Positions 39,474 through 47,718 of a stretch of DNA of 64,000 bases are shown piece after piece. Each line of letters starts with the position of its first letter. The stretch's first letter is position 1. The translations under genes and the position numbers were made by a program. Source of the stretch: Marchantia polymorpha subsp. ruderalis (taxonomy: Eukaryota > Streptophyta > Marchantiopsida > Marchantiales > Marchantiaceae). The notes beneath the pieces were generated by a model that was not told where the DNA came from, did no database searches, and was given only the letters and a program-made list of their open reading frames with translations. Where the stretch lies: contig AP031352.1 in the NCBI GenBank assembly GCA_037833965.1, positions 9,714,501 through 9,778,500 of the forward strand. Direction: 5' to 3'.

Positions 39474-41764
39474 TAGATCTGGGCACGACTCGACTAACGA
39501 CTAGTCGACTTGCTCCAGACGCCTAGTCGACTAGTCGGGTTTTTAGTCGACTAGGCGTCGACTAGTTGACTATTTTCTGACTAAATTTGAGAGTCTCAAA
39601 AAAACTCAAAATCGCTGTCATACTCATTTATTCAAAACTTTCAAAAGTCGATTCCACGATCGAAGCTTCATCATCTTGGAAATATTCTCATCGGAGAGAC
39701 TCGAGCGCCGAGAAGTGACGAACGAGCCGCTGTCAGAGAAGGCGGACTCTAAAGGGACTGAGGAGCCCATCACCATAAATGTATCACGAGCAAGTCGCGA
39801 TAACAAAGGAAAGCGTTTGTTGGAAGTGGACCACCATTCCAGTACATTATCATAGGAAGTATCAGTTCTCTTCGTCAACTCAAAGAAGTCATCCACCTCG
39901 TCGATCTGACCACGTTCAACACAAGATCCTGCACGCACCAACTTGGCAGCGGCAAGAAGACCCAATCGTTGAGGAATCTCAACATTCTGCTGCTGCTGAT
40001 ATCCATACCTGACGATAAGAATTTGGCGAATACAGAACTTGAGCTCCTGAATGTCTATATCGGGAACAGGCACAGATGGGTCAAGATCTGAAGCGAGCAA
40101 GCAGAGAGGGCTGTTCATGTTCTCCTTGTACTTTTCCAGCTTTGAAAGCATCGCTTCCGCAGCTCGCTTCGCAGCTGGTACAGTGAATCCATATTCCAGT
40201 GTGTCGGATATCGTCGAAAGGCAATGCGTCTTGAGAGACTCGTAAATAAGAGGCTGAATAGACAAGGTGACATAGCTACTACCGCTGGCAGTAGTTGTCA
40301 ATTCGCTGGCTGGACGAAGGAAGTTTACGACTGCTTTGATTTCTCGCCAATCCGTTTGACTCAACTGCAAACCGCCCAACGCTGCAGTAAAATCTTCTTT
40401 GTTGCACATTGATTCAAAGACATCTTTCACAAGAAAGCAGTTATCAATCATTTCAAACATAGAATTCCACCGGGTCTCAACGTCAAGGCCCGGTACATCG
40501 ACGATATTCCGCCTGCCCAACAGCACCTGGATCTCTCGGAACGCCACACGCAAAACCGCCGAGACGCAAATCATCTTCAAAAGAGATCGAATCTTCTCAA
40601 CAACAAGCTTCACGATTGTTTCACAATCCTTTACAGCTCTGTTGATGATGTGACAAACACATCGAACGTGCCAATCCGACTCTAGCTTGGCATCAAACTC
40701 TTCATTCAACTTCGCAGCAACATGGCGCATCGCCGGCGGCATCTCGCCACCACTATTTGTTGTGACGGCTCTAACGCGAGTCGCGAGGTTTAGATCTTTC
40801 AGGATAGAAAGCAGCAGCTCCGACGTTGTCCATTGATTATGCGGTGGTGGAAAGTAAATGAACTCAATGACAGTAGAACGTAAATTCCAGTTTTTGTCGA
40901 CCGAGTGCAGCGTCAGAACAAAGTAGCCTCTCATGATTCGAGAAGATCAACCATCGCAAGTGAGTGCGACATCTCCTGGAATTGACTCCAACACCAACGC
41001 AATTTTCGCTTTTGCTTCTTCGTATGCATCGTCCACGCCTCGCCCGATAGTCCTACGGCTCGGTACATGAAAGAAAGGGTTCAACTCATGCATGAATTCT
41101 TTGAAGAAGTTGTTCTCGACGACTGCGATCGGCTGCTTGTTGTCCACGATCCAATTGACCAGCTTCGAGAACAGCCGTGCCCGTTTGTCGTCGTCGAGCC
41201 GGTTGTGCGCAATGAGACGTCCGTCATTCTTACTGAATGTGAGCTAATCCACTTGCCCTGGAATAGCATCTTCTTTCGTCAACCTATGCTTGCTCGTTAG
41301 GTGCGAAGCGAGCATAGTCGTCGATGTTCCCTTCGAGAACGACCGCCCGCAGCCTTCGACTGCACACGTTATGCGCCCAGTGATGTCATCGTCTTCATAG
41401 AACTGATCGAACACCCATGAGATTTTCTTTCGCTTCTTAGAGTGCCTCCCTGTTGCAGACGTCGATCCGGATGTGCGGCCGGACGGCCTAAAGAATCGTT
41501 TAGAGGTAGGTTCATCATGGGATTCATCGCCGATTTCGATGACTTCGTCTTCCGTGTCGCTACTACTGGAGTAAGACTCAGACATGACAGATGATAGATT
41601 GGAGAAACTTCTAGTCTTCTAGACCTTCCCAGACTTTCCTCACATCAGTCAGTCACTCAGTGTTCACGACCTGCCACGGAGTCCGTGGCGCACATGTAGT
41701 AACCGACTAAGTCGTCGACTAGTCGACCATGGCCGAAGGCTAGTCGACTAAGTGCCCAGGTCTA
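39474..41764 (-). mobile_element. hAT-superfamily DNA transposon, 2291 bp, complete ends
   Basis: The element is bounded by a perfect 8-bp target duplication (CACGTAGG). It has short terminal inverted repeats, TAGATCTGGGCAC on the left and TAGACCTGGGCAC on the right (read inward), with one mismatch. Both subterminal regions are dense in the palindrome AGTCGACT, the usual arrangement of hAT transposase binding sites. The left end also forms a 12-bp-arm hairpin (39521-39532 with 39545-39556). Inside is one transposase gene on the minus strand, broken by two stop codons. The exact duplication suggests a fairly recent insertion. As it stands the element cannot supply its own transposase, but its ends could still be mobilised by a related source. 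Confidence 0.93.
39624..41585 (-). pseudogene. hAT transposase, inactivated by two in-frame stops
   Basis: One frame runs from the ATG at 41583-41585 to the stop at 39624-39626, 654 codons, broken only by TAG at 41244-41246 and TGA at 40947-40949. The N-terminus has a BED-type zinc finger (ITCAVEGCGRSF then LASHLTSKH). The first catalytic-Asp motif, TCDG, is followed directly by the TGA, where hAT proteins normally have Trp. The second catalytic Asp, usually in a 'T-D-N' context, appears as Asn in AVTTNSGGEM (codon at 40755-40757). Conserved VRCVCHIINRAVKD and DVETRWNSMFEM follow. The C-terminal dimerisation region has VLEWWSTSNKRFPLLSRLA and SSVPLESAFSDSG. Length and domain order are those of a full hAT transposase. 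A live protein would need readthrough of two stops and would still lack an Asp. Confidence 0.9.
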
Positions 41765-41772
41765 CACGTAGG
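41765..41772. repeat. Right 8-bp target site duplication of the hAT element
   Basis: CACGTAGG is identical to 39466-39473. Confidence 0.92.
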
Positions 41773-41774
41773 CA

Positions 41775-41818
41775 TCATTACGATGATGATGATAAGTGTA
41801 GAACTGAGATCCTGCTCA
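41775..41818 (+). repeat. 44-bp direct repeat, copy 2
   Basis: This is the near-identical partner of 38844-38887. Read on the minus strand it directly continues the Mutator-like remnant, past the conserved TNNAMDSMHG segment. Confidence 0.85.
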
Positions 41819-43230
41819 AAACTGTGTCCATGCATTGAATCCATAGCGTTGTTGGTATCTTGATTGCTACGACATGTCCTCCTCCGTTCATCACGAATCC
41901 ACTGACCTGAATTCCAAAAAGTAAGTTAGATGTACTTGTGGAAGACCATTAAGCAAAAAACGACTTCCAAAATGTAATAACTTCATATATAATGCACATG
42001 TTACAAACTTACACTTACCCATACAAGGATCCCATTCTGTTTGGAAGTACTTCACAAATTGTGGCTTACAGAGCTGAAATTTTTTGTAAAATAACAAAAT
42101 CTTCATCGCAGCAGATCTTTCCACATCAAATTTTTCTCCATCAGCAGTCAATGTGCTTTCAAAGCATAGGTCTTCTAAGGCAACATTCATAATAGCTCTC
42201 TTTTCATGACCACTCACAACCTCAATCAATTTCTTTGTCCATGCTTTTTGAACATGATATATGCAAAGAAATATAGGGATATGTGGAAAAACGATGTCTA
42301 TGGCAAGTCTCTCATTGTCAGCACAATCCGTCATGAAGCACGAGGGCATCCATCCAGGGATATAATGTTGGGCCATCTTCTTCACTGCAGATAATAATTC
42401 CACCAGATCTTTTGTTCTTCTTTTTCGAGGAATTCAAAAACAGTAGGATGTCCGTGTTCATATTCGTCAAACACCATCAAGGTGTACAGTGTATACTGCA
42501 TTGCAAAAATTGAAATAAATGTATCAGTTTGCTGCTAACGGTCGTTTACAAAGTATTCATCTTTATTGATACTAAACTAAACCTGATACAAATGAATGAT
42601 TCGCTATTTTTATGTCTTGATAGGCTAGACGTGATCAAGGTATATAAAACAACATATACATCACACATTGAGAAGTTCAATAATGTCTTACAAGACTGAT
42701 TAAAGCTCCAAACCGTCATTTTTTAAAGTATCTTGCAGATATTGCAAATTGTAAGGTAGAATATACATAATCATGGAAGCCTGACGATAAAAACATCAAA
42801 ATGGACAAGTAGAATAATACCTTATGCTTCTGCGTGCCATGCGTTTCATCTATAGCAACACAACCTCCATTTCCATGTTTTAGCAACCAATCTAGGAGCA
42901 AGGGTCTTGTAACAACAAGCCTCAATGGTTTAAATGTATCACTTTTTGATGCATAATACAAAACAACTTGAGATGAATTCACTTTCATCCATAATTATGT
43001 GCTAATTCTATCATTAGCATGCCTTCTCCAAGTGTCTTTGTCTAGTTCCAATTTGATATTATATACATCAGCAGATGTGATATAATGATCATTAATAGAG
43101 GTCCCTTGCACATAACCCAAGCTCTGATGATTTTCAAACAGTGCTTTTGCAGCACGCATGAGAATTTGTGGAGGAGTTAAACCTCTTCTTGACTCGCATT
43201 CAACCCACTTCATGGCAAAAGAACGTAGAA
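41819..43230 (-). pseudogene. Mutator-like (MULE/FAR1-type) transposase, broken
   Basis: Pieces of a MULE transposase lie in order on the minus strand. The upstream region (LTPPQILMRAAKALFENH at ~43160) runs to a TAA at 42995-42997. It is followed by a segment with the first catalytic Asp (GGCVAIDETHGTQKHK). A GTATTATT donor-like site comes right after that. Then come LYTLMVFDEYEHGHPT (~42450-42490), a one-base frame change in an A-run near 42415, and the second Asp region (SCFMTDCADNERLAIDIVF, then IPIFLCIYHVQKAWTKKL). Last is NQDTNNAMDSMHG (~41835-41875), the usual region of the third acidic residue, where Asp stands in place of the usual Glu. Three of the ORFs share one frame. No SWIM zinc finger or second element end is found. 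The gene had an intron or has an insertion. It is not intact. Confidence 0.75.
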
Positions 43231-43361
43231 AATATTAGACAACGTGCTTGCTTAGCGTCAAAGTTTTACAAACTGTAATAACAACAAACTTATTGTACAT
43301 ATTACAAATATGACGGGAGATTGACTGTGAACGATAAACAAATACAATTATGAATTCAACA

Positions 43362-43382
43362 GTGCTTCAAGATTAACGAATT
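43362..43382 (+). repeat. Single terminal-repeat-like copy (A)
   Basis: GTGCTTCAAGATTAACGAATT differs at one base from the right terminal repeat of the 43397-44468 element and points the same way. It could mark the end of an element lying to its left, possibly the Mutator-like remnant. With the adjacent copy it forms an imperfect hairpin. Confidence 0.7.
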
Positions 43383-43403
43383 CCTGGAGAGCTCATCAAT
43401 TCG

Positions 43404-43796
43404 TTAATGTTGAAGCACATGGTGCCATAAATACTTTGGTTCTGGCCAATTTCCTCTCATAGCGATGGGTAGAACCTCGGGTTCAACCTCGGAAATTCTA
43501 TAGAGATTTGCATCGATCCATCCGCCTCTTGTCATCTTGTCGTGGATGATGAGTTTTGGCGCTACCGTGCACCAGCAAGCATACGAGTACCCAGGGTTTT
43601 GGCGGTTTACGGGCGACCATGCGGTTGTTGAAATCTTGAATTGCGTCGTGCGTTGGGACTCTCGGCTCATGAAGCAGCCGAATTGAAGCATCATCAATAC
43701 GTGAATGTCTTGAGGCGGGCGCTTCCTGTGTTCGTCGCTGCGATAGAACATGATATGACCCGTAGAGCGCCCTTCAAAAATCCGGGTAGTAATCAT
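43404..43796 (-). CDS. Unrecognised ORF 2 within the terminal-repeat element
   Basis: About 130 codons, overlapping the end of ORF 1 by 23 bases in another frame. The blocks GHIMFYRSDEHRKRPPQDIH, FGCFMSRESQRTTQ, YSYACWCTVAPKLIIHDKM and PIAMRGNWPEPKYLWHH look like genuine protein, but I do not recognise a family. The stop falls inside the left terminal repeat. The overlap (ORF 1 ends ...YYPDF and this frame continues EGRSTG) suggests a single original gene with a frameshift in the TTTTT run near 43775. Confidence 0.45.
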   Translation of the reverse strand: MITTRIFEGRSTGHIMFYRSDEHRKRPPQDIHVLMMLQFGCFMSRESQRTTQFKISTTAWSPVNRQNPGYSYACWCTVAPKLIIHDKMTRGGWIDANLYRISEVEPEVLPIAMRGNWPEPKYLWHHVLQH

Positions 43797-44352
43797 CCAG
43801 GCTCTCCTCTAGGTTGATGATGAGGCAACGAGGCAGCAAAGGGCATTTATCGTATTTTTGGAGCGCAGCATTAGGCGCGTCCAAAGACAAATCCATGAAG
43901 ATCCTATGGGCCATTCCAAGGGACCTAAAGTGATAATCATATCCGGTTTCCCCCACACACAAGAATCCGTAAACATACATGGGAATGAAGTGATTGGTCA
44001 TTCGGTTCCGGATTTCAGACCGGAGATTGCTTTGTAGTTCCAACACGGCGTCATGAAGTTCTTCGGATGGTGGATTGGTCATGCGTATCCGTAGCACCAC
44101 ATCGCCACCGCCCCCCATGATTAAAGAAGTTATAGTCCAAATTTTCATCGTATGCTCGTCCTCTCGGACGACTTTCAGCTCATAGCTCGTGCCCCACGGA
44201 CGATCGGGAGCAACAGCAGCTATTTCGCGGATGATGAAGTCACCCGCAGCCAAAGAGAAAACTCTGTCGAGAACAAGCTTATCGTGATAATAACTCGTTA
44301 TGTCATTCTTCTCCGTGGGATTTGACTCCGATTGGGCTACCATGTGCCACAT
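43774..44352 (-). CDS. Unrecognised ORF 1 within the terminal-repeat element
   Basis: This frame of about 192 codons starts at an ATG at 44352 and reads like real coding sequence: DKLVLDRVFSLAAGDFIIRE, GTSYELKVVREDEHTMKIW, GGGGDVVLRIRMTNPPSEEL and YVYGFLCVGETGYDYHFRSL. No signal peptide or membrane segment is obvious. It matches no transposase motif that I know. It fills most of the element together with ORF 2, with which it was probably one gene. It could be a captured host gene or the element's own unknown protein. Confidence 0.5.
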   Translation of the reverse strand: MWHMVAQSESNPTEKNDITSYYHDKLVLDRVFSLAAGDFIIREIAAVAPDRPWGTSYELKVVREDEHTMKIWTITSLIMGGGGDVVLRIRMTNPPSEELHDAVLELQSNLRSEIRNRMTNHFIPMYVYGFLCVGETGYDYHFRSLGMAHRIFMDLSLDAPNAALQKYDKCPLLPRCLIINLEESLDDYYPDF

Positions 44353-45099
44353 TCCGGCGCATCCGCAGTATCTTGGTGGTGGAGGTGGAGGGTAGCAGTC
44401 TGCAAGGGTTTCCAGATATACATACTGGACGTGAACTCCATAATCAGTGCTTCAACATTAACGAATTGAAAGGGTCATCATAAGGTGGATCCTGCACAAT
44501 CCATCCTGCCTCCATGCTGTCATTACACCTGCAAAAAGCACCTAAAATGACAAGAAAAGTACACGCACGAGCTCTAGCATGAGCTCCTCAAAGCACTGAC
44601 ACTGGCACCCAAAAGCGACGTCGAAACGACGAGCTGAAGAATATCGATGTGATCCTATTTACAAAAACCCTAATCTTTGCCGCTTAAAATTTTGTCACCT
44701 CAATACGTTATTACCGTTTGATTACAAATATTACAGTTTGAACATTAGGGATTCCAACTGAGCTATCCCTCTTGCGGTTCAGTTTTAGTTTTTAGTTCCC
44801 GCAACGTTTCACGACACGATCGCGATCATTGTTACGGCGTAGATCATTGCAACGCAATAGATACAACGTTGCGGCCTCTACAGTGACAGCCTCTTCTACA
44901 TACTTGTTGGAATTCAATCCGGTTGAGGGCCTCTACATGGTTGCCGGAATGTAGGGTCTGCCGACCCTCAAGTTCCCAAAACTGAGATAAAATCCGGTTG
45001 ACTCGGAGCAGCCCGAAGATAGCATGAAGAAAGAAAGAGGAGAAAGAACCTGACACCTAGCAGTACGGCAGTTTGTAAAAGTTTGTGCAGCTAAGCGAG

Positions 45100-45381
45100 T
45101 CGATAATTCACTACCTTTGACTTTGTGTGCCGATTTCAAGTGGGACTTCCAACCTTAATCATTGCTTTTATGGTAGTATCATTTTTTGCATAAAGTGCAT
45201 TTGCGTTTGTTGTGTTGTCGGATTTCCAAGTGTGGACATACATCCACAACAAATTGAGCTTCTGTCGGTTACACTTGGAGGTGCTCAAGTTCACCATCGA
45301 TATTAGTTTCACAAATTTACTATTTTTACTTTTTGTTGATGCCTTCGAACTGTACAAAGCTACTGAAAATTTTGCTGACAT
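45100..45381 (-). pseudogene. Possible BED zinc-finger remnant
   Basis: A minus frame reads LLWMYVHTWKSDNTTNANAL, then YAKNDTTIKAMIKVGSPT, a TGA, then NRHTKSK. The pattern recalls a BED finger ('C..C...i....G.T.NL.RH...KH') with the cysteines lost and a stop in the middle. It lies in the transposon-rich zone. This is weak pattern evidence only. Confidence 0.3.
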
Positions 45382-46229
45382 CGCTCATCTTGATCACTTG
45401 GACCGACGATAGATCATTATGCCCACTATATTTGGAGACCGTAATTAACCAAGTTGGCGAAAGCCGGAAATTAACCATGCTGCAAACTTAAAATTCATTA
45501 CCCCAGTAAGGGTAAATAAATTGCCACTACCTTTACTCTACCCTCTATGTTAACCGTTGGTTACCTTTACACATTTACCTTTGACTATTATCTTTTAACC
45601 GCAAATAAAAGTTGTTTTACTTTGCTTAGCCGAGGACTACGCTCAACTTTAGCGACTCAGTGAAGCACTTTTTGCGTTGGAAAGATGTGCCTAGCAGCGA
45701 GTCCCGAACTGTGTTCGTACGAAGCCCCGGCATTATGCGAAAAGGCATATTGTCGGGGTGAATTTAGTCTGTAAAGTTCCAATTGTACTTGAGTGATGTC
45801 GCTCGCTTGGTTCTCTTGACCGAATACGAGGAAGGCGACTCCTTTCCGGGCGATGACCGAGTCAACCCCCGATGCATGACACTTGTCACACAGACAGATG
45901 GTTTGACTAAGTCATAAGCGACTTCTGCCAACAACATGAACTCGAACTTGATAAACAAATTCGGTGAAACTTCCCGGCGAGGCCAAAAGTTTGTCCTTTC
46001 CTTGCCTTTTCAATAAAAATGTGCTGCTCGCTTACCATTGTTTCACGCGGCGGGGCAGTATGAGACTGCCCGCGACGGTACCAGATTGCCGGTTCCTCAT
46101 TATTATTATCTCAGCCCCGAAAACGAGCCCATGTCGACTCTAGTATGGCGTTCAGTCCTATATTATGTCTGAAACTCTGGAGGAGCATGTGAGACCTTCC
46201 TGCTTCTGACTGTATCCACACAGCATGTC

Positions 46230-46261
46230 AATTCTTGGGGCCTGCAATGGCCCCAAGAATT
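46230..46261. repeat. Perfect 13-bp inverted repeat (hairpin)
   Basis: AATTCTTGGGGCC and GGCCCCAAGAATT pair perfectly around the loop TGCAAT. The function is unknown. It may be the collapsed ends of a small transposon or an RNA hairpin. Confidence 0.75.
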
Positions 46262-47718
46262 CGATGGCTGTATGGCGGTTCTCTAGACTAGCGGACGTTA
46301 GTTTCTTATGTGGTTGACGAGGCAGTCGAGGGAATGCAGCACTTCCCTATTGTATAAATTTTTTTTAGGTGAAGTTCTCCTCTTTGATGTTGAGTCAAAC
46401 CTGACGATATGAGATGACTGCGGCAGGGGCATAAAGGTACAGTCCTATGTCTGAGAGTCCGCGGTTTGCTATATCTTGAGTCCAGGTCAACGAGACCCCA
46501 ACGACCGTGCACGAGTCAGGAATTATTCTAGTGGAGACTCTAGATGAGGTCCTGTGTCTCGTTAGATGGTTGGTGGCGAGTGCGGAGAGTACAGAAGACT
46601 GCACGATAAGGTCAAAAGCCTGACGTGAGTGCATCCTGGATGGACTTCAAGACCGTTTTCATTGAGTAGGACAGAGAAACACAAAAGAACACTGGATGCC
46701 TGGGGAATCTGGACCATGATTTCCAAACGAGCCAACTTGAAGTTGGAAGGAAGTCTGTACTGAGGCACTCGAGGTCATCTGGTCTGTCAAATGATTCGAT
46801 CGAAAGTGAACGACGGAATGATTTATAAAAGAATTCCCAAATTAACGCTGTACAGTGTAATATTGCGAAGAGAAATTGAAGCGCTAAGGTGAGGGTGCGA
46901 ATGCGGCACCAACAAATAGTCTATCGAACAAAGAGAACGCCTCTCAGCTGCTCAGTGGGTTCTGTTTCCATATATTCACAGGTCGTCTTAGTGTTAAACG
47001 GTATGTACATCGATCAAGCTGTGACAAGCGTATGGACATCAGTAACTTCTCCTCCTGGCCTTCGTGCAAATTGTAAATCACACTCTCCGCGCTCCCAACC
47101 GGATGATCGCAAACAGCGAACTTACTTCCTTTTTTCTTGTGACTACGAGCTCCCCAACATTCTGAGACTACTAATTGTACGCCGCCATGGCGTAGTAGGC
47201 TCGATGCAGCCGAGATTGTGTTGATGAAGGACGACAATGCAATGCATATCGTACTTCGTTGCTGTGTCCGTGCAGACCCCAAGTAAGGGATAATGCACTG
47301 CTGCCCGCTCGATGGGGGGCGATTTCCTTCTATACGCCGCCTCGATTCTTTGAATTCCACGCTCTCTGACGTAAAATTTCAGGAACCCAAGCTTAAACGA
47401 AGGCCCTATAGCCTTGCATTTTGTAAATCTAGAAACCAAAGGAATCAAACGTGAACCGATAACTTTGTTGGCCCCATGCCTCTCGAAGGGATCGAAGCAT
47501 TCGAACTCCGAATATAACAGACTGGGATGTTTATCTCACTCGTCTCGCTCGATGATGCTTAATTCCTTCACCTTCTCTCTGCCTTTGAAGGTGCGGAAGC
47601 CGATGCTGGGACGCGAGGAAGCGTAGCTGCTCGCAATCCAATTCAGGCACTTGATGCTTCAGTGCTGGTCAGATTTCACTGTAAAGACCTCACGGAGGTC
47701 ATCCTGGAATCCTGGGCC

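Larger units (their letters stand above)
43397..44468. mobile_element. 1072-bp element with perfect 22-bp terminal inverted repeats
   Basis: CAATTCGTTAATGTTGAAGCAC at 43397-43418 is the exact reverse complement of 44447-44468. The interior is filled by two overlapping minus-strand ORFs of non-transposase appearance. No convincing target-site duplication flanks it, so the superfamily is uncertain. It lies 15 bp from copy A of the same repeat and next to a Mutator-like transposase. A non-autonomous or gene-carrying (Pack-type) Mutator derivative is therefore the leading idea. Confidence 0.65.
44469..47700. other. Intergenic region, possible BED-finger remnant
   Basis: No confident gene is seen. 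A possible BED-finger fragment lies at 45100-45381 and a perfect hairpin at 46230-46261. Short overlapping frames on both strands at 46.9-47.6 kb have no recognisable product. Confidence 0.4.
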
